From Bacteroidales bacterium (lineage in GTDB: Bacteria; Bacteroidota; Bacteroidia; Bacteroidales; UBA932): DNA of 47,678 nt. The stretch is from positions 1-47,678 of the forward strand of contig JAAYCA010000048.1 in NCBI GenBank assembly GCA_012744435.1. The letters run 5' to 3'. The position numbers and the translations under genes are program-made. How positions within the stretch are numbered: the first letter of the stretch is position 1; the number at the start of each line of letters is the position of its first letter. Under the pieces are notes generated by a model, which made no database searches, was not told the DNA's origin, and was given only the letters and a program-made list of their open reading frames with translations. Shown here in pieces: positions 16,644 through 24,065 of this stretch.

Positions 16644-18023
16644 CTATTGCTTTTTGGCTTCGGCGGCGGCCTTGGCGGCAGCGGCGCGCGCCCGGATGAC
16701 ACCCATCACCTGACCCTTTGCCTGCCGGATATGGTCCAGCAGGGGGATGTGGGCCGGGCAACTGTACAGACAGCAGCCACATTCGATACAATCCTGGGCC
16801 GCATTCTTCTCGAGAGCCTCGAGATCGGCGGCCTTGTACAGGCGGTTGAGCAGGAACGGCTCCAGCCCCATCGGACAGGCATCCGCGCATTTGCCGCAAC
16901 GGATGCAATGGGACTCTTTCTGCCGGCGGGTCGCCGCTTCGCTGAGGTAAAGCACCGCAGCCGTGCCCTTGACCGTGGTGGCGTCGAGGTTGCTGACCGC
17001 CTTCCCCATCATCGGACCGCCGCTGACAATCTTTGCGGCCGTGTCCGGAATGCCGCCGGCCTGCTCCATGACAAAGGAAAGGGGTACGCCGATGCGGAAC
17101 AGATAGTTGTGCTGGAGCTTCGCGGGAATCTTGTCGCCGGTGACCGTCAGGATGTTGGAGATCAGCGGTTTGTTCTTCTGGACCGCTTCATACACGGCAA
17201 ACGAGGTGGTGACGTTCTGCACCACGGCACCGACGTCGATCGGCAGCCCGCCGGAGCCTACCTGACGGTGCAGCACCGCGTCGATGAGCTGCTTCTCACC
17301 ACCTTGCGGATAGCGCTTGCGAAGCACCTGGACCCGAATGTCCGGATAGCCGAGCTCCGCGACGGCAGCCCGTATCGCAGCAATGGCCTCCGGCTTGTTT
17401 TCCTCTATGCCGATCACGCAGTGGCAGCCGTCGAGCACCTTCTGCATGATGGCAGCGCCCACGACGACCTCCTTCGGGCGTTCGATCATGATACGGTAGT
17501 CGCTCGTCAGGAACGGCTCGCACTCGGAGCCGTTGATGATCAGGCAGTCCGCCACCTTGCCAGGAGGCGGGCTGAGCTTGACGTGGGTCGGGAAGGTCGC
17601 ACCGCCCAGACCCACGACGCCACAGGCCTTGATCCGTCCGAGGATCAACGCCTTGTCGTCGGGAATGTCGGTCACCAGGTCCCCGCTCCGGTCGATGGCA
17701 GGATCCCACTCGTCGCCTTCCACGGCAATCTCCACATGCATCACAGGGTCGCCGGCGAGATTCTTCCGGGGGGCAATGCCCTTGACCGTGCCGGACACCG
17801 GCGAATGGATAAAAGCGGAGATGAACCCACCCGGCTCCGCGATCACCTGGCCGACCTTGACGCTGTCGCCCGGAGCGACCAGCGGCTTGGCCGGTGCACC
17901 CAGATGCTGGACCATCGACACATAGACGGTCTTCGGGAGGGGAAGCTCCTCGATGGCGCATTCGCGGGCATATTTGCAGTCGCGGGGGTGGATACCGCCC
18001 CGGGAGAATGTCACTTTACCCAT
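16644..18023 (-). CDS. rnfC: Rnf complex NADH-binding subunit RnfC
   Basis: A 459-residue peripheral subunit holding FMN, NADH and two [4Fe-4S] clusters. Seen: the N-terminal GGIHPRDCK start region, a glycine-rich GVVGLGGATFPTHVK (about residue 140), ADCLIINGSECEPFL, and two ferredoxin motifs (CIRCGKCADACPMG and CIECGCCLYSCPAHIP, about residues 370-425). A short Ala/Lys-rich tail follows, much shorter than the repeats of enterobacterial RsxC. Start at 18023 (MGKVTFSRGG), overlapping rnfB by 8 nt; the longer frame adds an unconserved Arg-rich stretch. Confidence 0.97.
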   Translation of the reverse strand: MGKVTFSRGGIHPRDCKYARECAIEELPLPKTVYVSMVQHLGAPAKPLVAPGDSVKVGQVIAEPGGFISAFIHSPVSGTVKGIAPRKNLAGDPVMHVEIAVEGDEWDPAIDRSGDLVTDIPDDKALILGRIKACGVVGLGGATFPTHVKLSPPPGKVADCLIINGSECEPFLTSDYRIMIERPKEVVVGAAIMQKVLDGCHCVIGIEENKPEAIAAIRAAVAELGYPDIRVQVLRKRYPQGGEKQLIDAVLHRQVGSGGLPIDVGAVVQNVTTSFAVYEAVQKNKPLISNILTVTGDKIPAKLQHNYLFRIGVPLSFVMEQAGGIPDTAAKIVSGGPMMGKAVSNLDATTVKGTAAVLYLSEAATRRQKESHCIRCGKCADACPMGLEPFLLNRLYKAADLEALEKNAAQDCIECGCCLYSCPAHIPLLDHIRQAKGQVMGVIRARAAAAKAAAEAKKQ

Positions 18024-18903
18024 TGGCTGCCTCCTTGTTTTTACGGTCCGCGATACGTTTCTTGACGGCTTCCTTGTCAAGCTCCCTGGGGAAATTCACG
18101 CCGTGGATGGCGCCGGTCGGGCAGACCGCCTCGCACTCGCGGCAGAGCTTGCATTTGGTGTAGTCGATATAAGCGAGATTGTCCGCCACCGTGATGGCGC
18201 CGTGCTGGCAGGTCTTCATGCACAGGCCGCAGCCGATGCAGGCGGCGGCGCAGGCTTTCCGGGCCACGGGACCCTTGTCCTTGTTGACGCAGCGGACGAC
18301 CTCGCGCATGCCCCGCGGTCCCTCGTTGCGAAGCTCGATGATATGCCTGGGGCAGGCCTTGACGCAGGCACCGCAGGCGGTGCACTTCTGCGCGTCCACG
18401 ACAGGCAGGCCCGTCTCCGGGTCCATGGACAGGGCGCCGAACTGGCAGGCGGCCACACAGTCGCCACACCCAAGACAGCCAAAGGAGCAAAGCGTGTCTC
18501 CGCTGTAGAGCGCCGCCTTGACCCGGCAGGAGGCAGCTCCGTCATAGTCATTGACCACGGGACGGTTGGCGCAAGAGCCGTTGCAGCGCACCACCGCCAC
18601 CTGCGGAGCCTTGGCAGTCACGGTGAAGCCGAGAATGGACGCTACCTTCTGCATCACCTCGTCGCCGCCCACAGGACAATAATGATTGTCCATGTTGGCA
18701 GCCTTGACCGCCGAATCGGCAAAGGCGCGGCAGCCGGCGAAGCCGCAGCCGCCACAATTGGCGCCCGGCATCACCTTCTCCACTTCGTCAATCCGCGGAT
18801 CCTCTTCCACCTTGAACCTGCGCGCTACCCAGAAAAGGATGAGCGCAAGCAGAAAGCCCAGAACGGCGAGAATCGCAACGGTCCAGATAACTGTTTGGGT
18901 CAT
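18016..18903 (-). CDS. rnfB: Rnf complex polyferredoxin subunit RnfB
   Basis: A 295-residue subunit that accepts electrons from reduced ferredoxin. One N-terminal membrane anchor (about residues 5-27) is followed by the RnfB Fe-S motif (CGGCGFAGCRAFA, about residue 50), then four ferredoxin-like cysteine clusters (CLGCGDCVAAC, CTACGACVKAC, CIGCGLCMKTC, CKLCRECEAVC). This long polyferredoxin form is that of Bacteroidota and anaerobes rather than the short proteobacterial one. The start overlaps the rseC stop by one base (TAATG). First rnf structural gene in the unit. Confidence 0.97.
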   Translation of the reverse strand: MTQTVIWTVAILAVLGFLLALILFWVARRFKVEEDPRIDEVEKVMPGANCGGCGFAGCRAFADSAVKAANMDNHYCPVGGDEVMQKVASILGFTVTAKAPQVAVVRCNGSCANRPVVNDYDGAASCRVKAALYSGDTLCSFGCLGCGDCVAACQFGALSMDPETGLPVVDAQKCTACGACVKACPRHIIELRNEGPRGMREVVRCVNKDKGPVARKACAAACIGCGLCMKTCQHGAITVADNLAYIDYTKCKLCRECEAVCPTGAIHGVNFPRELDKEAVKKRIADRKNKEAANG

Positions 18904-19322
18904 TAAGTTTTAATGTTAAATATGTATTCGTTCCTGAGGCGGCCGCGAAGCAGCCAGATCAGGACATAATACAAGGCAATGGCGCCGATGGCAAGGCTGC
19001 CCGCAAGCAGTTCCGAGCCGCCTGCGGCAAGGGTGCCGAGCAGGACGGCAACCATCACAAGCAAGGGCACGACATAAGCCAGCCAAACGGCTTTGTGGCC
19101 CATCGAGGCACGCAGGATCACCTGGACCTCGTCTCCGACTGCGTAGTTGTCCCAACCCCGGGTCGGCAGCTCCACCTGCTTGACGGTGGCATCGCCCAGC
19201 GAACACAGCCCCTTCGCGTGGCAGGCCGAACAGGCCGGTTCCGACACGATCTCTACGGTCGTAACCTCCGGCGTGATCGACACAATCCGCCCGCGGTGGG
19301 CTATATCGCTATTCGAACTCAT
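18903..19322 (-). CDS. RseC/MucC family (SoxR-reducing-like) membrane protein
   Basis: A 139-residue protein with a cysteine-bearing N-terminal part (CSACHAKGLCS, about residues 31-41) and two hydrophobic segments (about 80-105 and 110-130). This is the RseC/MucC architecture often found immediately before rnfB in Bacteroidota and in SoxR-reducing systems elsewhere. A role in electron transfer or Rnf assembly is inference from this placement. It overlaps dnaB by 14 nt upstream and rnfB by 1 nt downstream. Confidence 0.88.
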   Translation of the reverse strand: MSSNSDIAHRGRIVSITPEVTTVEIVSEPACSACHAKGLCSLGDATVKQVELPTRGWDNYAVGDEVQVILRASMGHKAVWLAYVVPLLVMVAVLLGTLAAGGSELLAGSLAIGAIALYYVLIWLLRGRLRNEYIFNIKT

Positions 19323-20781
19323 TGTTTATCATATTGTTCATCGCAGAGTCTATGGTCATCGACCCTGCCCGTATATCTATCGCATCGTCCAGCTCGACGA
19401 AACGGATCTGTTCGCTCTTGAAGAGCATGTCGATCTCTCCGGTCTCGCCGTTTCGGTGCTTGGCGATGATGATCTGGGTCTTCTCCTTGTCCTCGGGATT
19501 CTCGCTGAGTCCGACAAAATCGGGCCGGTGGATGAAGATCACCATGTCGGCGTCCTGCTCGATGGAGCCGGATTCGCGCAAGTCGGAAAGCTGCGGTTTG
19601 CCGCCGCCGCCCTGCCGCTGCACGGCCTGGCGGGAGAGCTGCGAGAGCGCGATGATCGGCACATCCAGCTCCTTGGCCGTGGCCTTGAGGGTACGGGAAA
19701 TGGCCGCCACTTCCTGTTCGCGCATGCCCTTGAGCTCGGCCGGCCCCTGCATCAGCTGCAGGTAGTCCACAACGATCAGGCGGACCCCCTTGTTCTTGAC
19801 GAGGTTCTTCGCTTTGGTGCGGAACTCCATCAGCGGAAGACCCGGCGTGTCGTCGATGTAGAGCGGAGCTTTCGACAGGGCTTTGAGCTTGTATTCCAGC
19901 TGCTCCCATTCGTAATCTTCGAGACGGGTGCCGCCCTTGATCTTGTCGGCGCTCAGGCCGGACTCGGAAGTGATCAGACGCTTGACCAGCTGGATCGCGG
20001 ACATCTCCAGGGAGAAGAACGCGACGGCCATATGGTGGTCCAGCGCGGCATTGCGCGCCAGGTTGAGCGAGAACGCTGTCTTGCCCACGGAAGGACGCGC
20101 CGCCAGGATGATCAGGTCCGAGCGCTGCCAGCCCATGGTGATGCGGTCGATACTCAGGAAGCCCGACGGGACACCATTCAGGCCCGTGCTGTGCTGCATC
20201 TCCTGGATGTCGTTCATCGCGGCGTTGATCAGGCTGCCGATGTCCTGCACTTCGCGGCGGACATTGCTCTGGATCGCGTCGTAAACCTTGCTCTGCGCCT
20301 TGTCGATCAGGTCGTCCACCTTGATCGAGTCGTCGAACGAATCCCGCAGGATATCATACGAAGCAGCAATCAGGTCGCGCTGGATCGTCTTCTGCTTGAG
20401 GATCTTGATATAATACTCCATGTGCGCCGCGGACCCGACCTTCTCGGACAGGTTCGCGAGCACGACGGTGCCGCCCACGGCCTCCAGGTCCCCCTTGGCC
20501 TTGAGCTCGCTGTTCACCGTGATGATGTCGACCGAGGTATGGTCCGCGACCAGGCGGGACATCGCCTCGAAGATCATCCGGTGCTTGGGATCATAGAAAC
20601 AGGAGGGGGTGAGCTCCTCCATCGCAAGGTCCACGCAAGAGGGCTCCAGCAACATGGCGCCCAGGACGGCCTCCTCGACATCGGGCGCCTGAGGCGGCTT
20701 GTTGCCGAGCTCGACGCCCAAAGTCTCCAGGTTGACCGCCTGGTCCCGTTTCCGGGTGTTGCCGGGACGTTGCGCAGGCAT
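19309..20781 (-). CDS. dnaB: Replicative DNA helicase DnaB
   Basis: A 490-residue hexameric helicase that unwinds DNA at the fork. The N-terminal primase-interacting domain (PPQAPDVEEAVLGAMLLE, about residues 28-47) is followed by the RecA-like core with Walker A (ARPSVGKTAFSLN, about 225), Walker B (LIVVDYLQLMQ, about 335) and the SQLSRQAVQRQGGGGKPQLSDLRESGSIEQ region. The start at 20781 lies 5 nt after the zinc-ribbon gene. Replication and Rnf genes are thus in one probable transcription unit. Confidence 0.97.
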   Translation of the reverse strand: MPAQRPGNTRKRDQAVNLETLGVELGNKPPQAPDVEEAVLGAMLLEPSCVDLAMEELTPSCFYDPKHRMIFEAMSRLVADHTSVDIITVNSELKAKGDLEAVGGTVVLANLSEKVGSAAHMEYYIKILKQKTIQRDLIAASYDILRDSFDDSIKVDDLIDKAQSKVYDAIQSNVRREVQDIGSLINAAMNDIQEMQHSTGLNGVPSGFLSIDRITMGWQRSDLIILAARPSVGKTAFSLNLARNAALDHHMAVAFFSLEMSAIQLVKRLITSESGLSADKIKGGTRLEDYEWEQLEYKLKALSKAPLYIDDTPGLPLMEFRTKAKNLVKNKGVRLIVVDYLQLMQGPAELKGMREQEVAAISRTLKATAKELDVPIIALSQLSRQAVQRQGGGGKPQLSDLRESGSIEQDADMVIFIHRPDFVGLSENPEDKEKTQIIIAKHRNGETGEIDMLFKSEQIRFVELDDAIDIRAGSMTIDSAMNNMINNEFE

Positions 20782-20786
20782 CCCGC

Positions 20787-21623
20787 TTAAATGTCAGGGT
20801 TGACGATGATACGGCCGCAGTGCTCGCAGATGACGAGCTTCTTGCCGGACGCAATGTCGAGGATACGCTGCGGGGTGATGGTATGGAAGCAGCCTCCGCA
20901 GGCATCGCCGTAGGTGCCGTCTTCGTTCTTGGGGAACAGCGTCACCACGGCCAGGTGGTTGTGGGCGTTGCCGCGGATGCGCTCGTAAGCGCTCAGCGTA
21001 CGCTCGTCGATCTTGGCGGCGCAGGCCGCACGTTTGGCCTGCAGGGCTTTCTCTTCCTTGGCGGTGGATTCGACGATGACGGCCAGCTCCTCCTGCTTGG
21101 CCTTGAGGTCCTCCTCCCGGATCAGGATGCGGTCGGAGATGCGTTCGCGGTCAAGCTTGCGGTCCTCGATCGCCTGACGGGCTTCGCCGATGTTCTTCTC
21201 AGCGATGGCGCGGAGCAGGCCCTGGTTCTCGAGCTCCTTGTTGATGGAATCGAACTCGCGGCTGTTGGAGATGTTTTCCAGCTGGCTGCGGTATTTCTCG
21301 ATCTCGGCGTCCAGTTCGACGATCTGCCTGTTGGCCGCGTCGATGGTCTGGCCGTATCCTTCGATCAACTCGCCGATGCGCTCGTTCTTGGCCTTCAGCC
21401 CGGCGAGCTCCTCCTCGAGGACGGCGACTTCGGCGGGAAGTTCGCCGCGCTGGAGCACCAGCTCGTCGATGGCGACATCCGCTGCCTGAAGCTCATAGAG
21501 AACTTTCAGTTTTTCCTGGGTGCTCTGTTCGGTTTCTGCAAACGATTTCTGCAGGGAGACGAAAGTCTCGCGCTCATCCATCGGAGTGGGCACGACTTTC
21601 GTGTTTTTCTTGGTGGTAGCCAT
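20787..21623 (-). CDS. Coiled-coil protein with C-terminal C4 zinc ribbon
   Basis: A 278-residue cytosolic protein. Residues about 35-210 are heptad-rich and charged, predicting a long coiled coil (including the NSREFDSINKELE segment). The C-terminal ~50 residues hold a zinc ribbon with cysteine pairs CGGC (about 240) and CEHC (about 265). Proteins of this zf-RING_7 (C4-type) group are widespread; the function is not settled. It has its own -7 element inside the end of the MerR gene and a leader of about 35 nt. Downstream dnaB follows by 5 nt. Confidence 0.9.
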   Translation of the reverse strand: MATTKKNTKVVPTPMDERETFVSLQKSFAETEQSTQEKLKVLYELQAADVAIDELVLQRGELPAEVAVLEEELAGLKAKNERIGELIEGYGQTIDAANRQIVELDAEIEKYRSQLENISNSREFDSINKELENQGLLRAIAEKNIGEARQAIEDRKLDRERISDRILIREEDLKAKQEELAVIVESTAKEEKALQAKRAACAAKIDERTLSAYERIRGNAHNHLAVVTLFPKNEDGTYGDACGGCFHTITPQRILDIASGKKLVICEHCGRIIVNPDI

Positions 21624-21663
21624 ATATACTATTCGATTATTTTATTGCGATTATTACAATATA

Positions 21664-21671
21664 CAAAGTTA
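21664..21671 (-). promoter_or_regulatory. Internal -7 promoter element before the zinc-ribbon/dnaB/rnf unit
   Basis: Minus strand TAACTTTG, an exact TAnnTTTG match; its first three bases (TAA) are the stop codon of the MerR gene. The zinc-ribbon ATG is 40 nt downstream, with an A/T-rich leader. It could drive dnaB, rseC and rnf independently of the peptidase genes. Confidence 0.55.
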
Positions 21672-21989
21672 GGAAATATTTTTCTTAATCTCCATAAGTT
21701 GGGCTCTGATTTCCTTCAGGGAATCAATCGCCTTGACGCTCTTGTCCACGGGGCGCCGGTCGGCGCCGAGCTGCATGGCGGCACCCTCCAGCGTGAGACC
21801 GCGGTCCTTGACCAGGTGGTGGATCTGCTTGAAGGTCTCCACGTCGGCGGCGGTAAACTGGCGGTTGCCCTTGGCATTGCGCTGGGGCTTGATGAATTTG
21901 GGGAAGGAGTTGGACCAGAAGCGCACGAGCGACACCGATTCGCCCAGGATGCCGGCCACTTCGCCGATTGAGTAGAAGAGTTTCTCCAT
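21669..21989 (-). CDS. MerR-family transcriptional regulator (short)
   Basis: A 106-residue protein with an N-terminal MerR winged helix (FYSIGEVAGILGESVSLVRFW, about residues 5-25, and the KGNRQFTAADVETFKQIHHLV wing/helix) and a short helical tail for dimerisation. There is no cysteine-rich effector domain, so the ligand, if any, is unknown. This small form next to M23 peptidases is common in Bacteroidota. It begins 5 nt after the upstream peptidase gene's stop. Confidence 0.9.
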   Translation of the reverse strand: MEKLFYSIGEVAGILGESVSLVRFWSNSFPKFIKPQRNAKGNRQFTAADVETFKQIHHLVKDRGLTLEGAAMQLGADRRPVDKSVKAIDSLKEIRAQLMEIKKNIS

Positions 21990-21994
21990 ATGAT

Positions 21995-22948
21995 TTAATC
22001 CATTGATTGCATTGTGTTTACGGACATATAAAGCATGTTCGCGTACTCTGCCGGGGTGACGGAAGCGAAGAAATAGCCTACGGGATCCATGACCATGCCG
22101 TCCCAGCGCACTTCATAGTGCAGGTGCGGGGCGAAGGCCTTGCCGGACATGCCCACGTTTCCGATCCGCTGCCCGGCGCGGACGCGCTGCCCGGCGGACA
22201 CGCTCATGCTCTCGAGATGTGCATATACCGTCTCATAGCCGCCCGCATGCTGGATGCGGACCGTGTTGCCTGTGGTACGGTTGGATGTGGCCGAAACGAC
22301 CGTGCCGTCTCCCGTCGCCAGCACGGGCGTACCGCGCGAGACGATCAGATCCAATCCCTCGTGATACACATACGCCTTGTAGAAAGGATTGATCTTGCGG
22401 CCCGCAGAAGCGCCGATCTGGGGATAGGTGATATCCCGGATCGGGAGGATCATGGGCGGGAGGACCCGGTCCCTGTCCGACAGCGCACGGAAAACCCTGG
22501 CAAAGGCGGAATCCACCGCAACCGTCCGTTGCAGCAGGCTGTCCGCCTTGTCGCGCGTGTAGTCGACCAGACGGTGATCGGGAATCGAATCGGCCAGGCG
22601 GAGCGCACCCCGGTCCGACATCGGGTCCAGGCTCGGCGCGCCGGAGTGGAATACCAGGTCGTAGATTTCGTTGTCTTTGTGCTGGAGGTTGGCGATGGCG
22701 TCCCCGACCAGCTGTTCGCGCTCTTCCAGGCCCGGATAGAGCCGTTCATACATGCGGATCTCCCGGCGCAGGCGACGCTCCGTATCCGTCCGGAAGACCA
22801 GGGCGAACAGCAGGTACAGGAGCACGGCCAGCGTAAAGGTCAGCAGGAAATACACCACCACGGTCACCACCGTCCGGCCGACTTTGCGCGGAACCTCTCC
22901 GAAATGGAAATTCTCCGGATCGAATATGAACAGTTTCCGTTTAGCCAT
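21995..22948 (-). CDS. LytM/M23-family peptidase, membrane anchored (first copy)
   Basis: A 317-residue protein with a cytosolic N-terminus (about 25 residues), one membrane segment (about 28-50), a periplasmic helical stretch and a C-terminal M23 domain. The zinc/catalytic motifs HEGLDL (about residue 196) and HLHYE (about 278) are present, so it may be an active peptidoglycan endopeptidase. An N-terminal FDPENFHF pattern is shared with the neighbour's YRFNPDTLLYEE. It overlaps the upstream paralogue by 8 nt. Likely role: cell-wall remodelling in growth or division. Confidence 0.9.
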   Translation of the reverse strand: MAKRKLFIFDPENFHFGEVPRKVGRTVVTVVVYFLLTFTLAVLLYLLFALVFRTDTERRLRREIRMYERLYPGLEEREQLVGDAIANLQHKDNEIYDLVFHSGAPSLDPMSDRGALRLADSIPDHRLVDYTRDKADSLLQRTVAVDSAFARVFRALSDRDRVLPPMILPIRDITYPQIGASAGRKINPFYKAYVYHEGLDLIVSRGTPVLATGDGTVVSATSNRTTGNTVRIQHAGGYETVYAHLESMSVSAGQRVRAGQRIGNVGMSGKAFAPHLHYEVRWDGMVMDPVGYFFASVTPAEYANMLYMSVNTMQSMD

Positions 22949-23966
22949 CGGTATTCCTCCTGCTGCGCCGCAACAGCTCCATCGTGCTGGAACGCTTGCT
23001 TATCGGAGATTCCTCGCGGCGCTGCTCCGTCATCGAGAGGAATTCTTCCAGCGGCATCTTGAAATCCATGTAGTTCATCGGATTCACGCGGTTGCCGCGA
23101 TAGACCACCTCATAGTGGAGATGCGGACCGGTGGACTTGCCCGTGTTACCCACTTTGCCGATCAGTTCGCCCCGCTTCACCTGCATGCCCGCCACCACGG
23201 AGATGACGCTGAGGTGCGCGTAGCGGGTCTGGTAGCCGTAGCCGTGATCGATCACGATCTGGTTGCCGTAGCCGTTGGACTTGTATTCCGCCTGGACCAC
23301 CACGCCGTCGCCGGTGCTGTAAACCGGCGTGCCGATGGAGGTCGCGAAATCCTGCCCGCCGTGGTTTTCCCCGCCACCATAGACAGGGTCGGTACGGTAG
23401 CCGAAACCGCTGGACAGATGCACCTTGACCGGATCGGGGGCGAGCGGGGGCACGCTGGGCACACAGGAGATCATATCGCCCGCATTCCGGGCGAGCTGTC
23501 CCACCTCGTCCAGCGCCTTGCTCCGGACATAGACCCTCTTGGTGAGGTTGTCCAGCCAGCGAACCGTCCAGCCGAGCGAAGAGTCGGTCCCGAGCCCGTC
23601 GATCTCCTCATAGCGGTTCAGGCCGCCCAAGCCGGAATTCTTCACCTCATCGGGAATACTGCCCAAACCGTAGATCGAGCGATAGACCTCGTCGTCGCGC
23701 TGCTCGATGCCGGTCAGCGTCCGGTCGTACAGGTCCAGACGCCCCTCGAGCACTTCCATCTTCGCCTCCCATTCGGCCGCGCGGCGCTTCAGGATCGCCG
23801 TCTTCGGGAGTTCCCAGTGGAAGACCGAAGTGTAGAGCCAGAAGTATAGGAAAACAAAGCCCGCAGCGGCCAGGACGGCCACCGCTATCTTGATGTGGTT
23901 GAGGTACTTGAACTCAGTCTTTTCCTCATACAGCAAGGTATCGGGATTGAATCGGTACTTCGGCAT
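22941..23966 (-). CDS. LytM/M23-family peptidase, membrane anchored (second copy)
   Basis: A 341-residue paralogue of the following gene with the same layout: a short cytosolic tail (YRFNPDTLLYEEK), one membrane segment (about 29-50), a coiled-coil-like periplasmic part and an M23 domain. The catalytic motifs are GGGENHGGQDF (about residue 203) and GPHLHYEV (about 285), with conserved HGYGYQTRYAHL between them. The start is at 23966, 7 nt after a -7 element; the longer frame would include the promoter. It is the first gene of the long unit leading through dnaB to rnfA. Confidence 0.92.
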   Translation of the reverse strand: MPKYRFNPDTLLYEEKTEFKYLNHIKIAVAVLAAAGFVFLYFWLYTSVFHWELPKTAILKRRAAEWEAKMEVLEGRLDLYDRTLTGIEQRDDEVYRSIYGLGSIPDEVKNSGLGGLNRYEEIDGLGTDSSLGWTVRWLDNLTKRVYVRSKALDEVGQLARNAGDMISCVPSVPPLAPDPVKVHLSSGFGYRTDPVYGGGENHGGQDFATSIGTPVYSTGDGVVVQAEYKSNGYGNQIVIDHGYGYQTRYAHLSVISVVAGMQVKRGELIGKVGNTGKSTGPHLHYEVVYRGNRVNPMNYMDFKMPLEEFLSMTEQRREESPISKRSSTMELLRRSRRNTDG

Positions 23967-23973
23967 AAGGGTG

Positions 23974-23981
23974 CAAAGATA
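23974..23981 (-). promoter_or_regulatory. -7 promoter element of the M23/merR/dnaB/rnf unit
   Basis: Minus strand TATCTTTG followed by C, exact consensus, 7 nt before the ATG at 23966. This predicts a leader of at most a few bases. It is the head promoter of a run of twelve co-directional genes ending with rnfA. Confidence 0.65.
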
Positions 23982-24065
23982 GCGCAAATCCCTTTAAATA
24001 ACAACAGGAATTTCTTTGACGGTCACTCCATTAACGGAGTCTATCGGAAGTGATTGGATACGTAT

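Noticed and set aside
24001..24065. Terminator in the gap after the M23 promoter
   Set aside because: Only a 5-bp ACTCC/GGAGT stem without a T-run, too weak to call.
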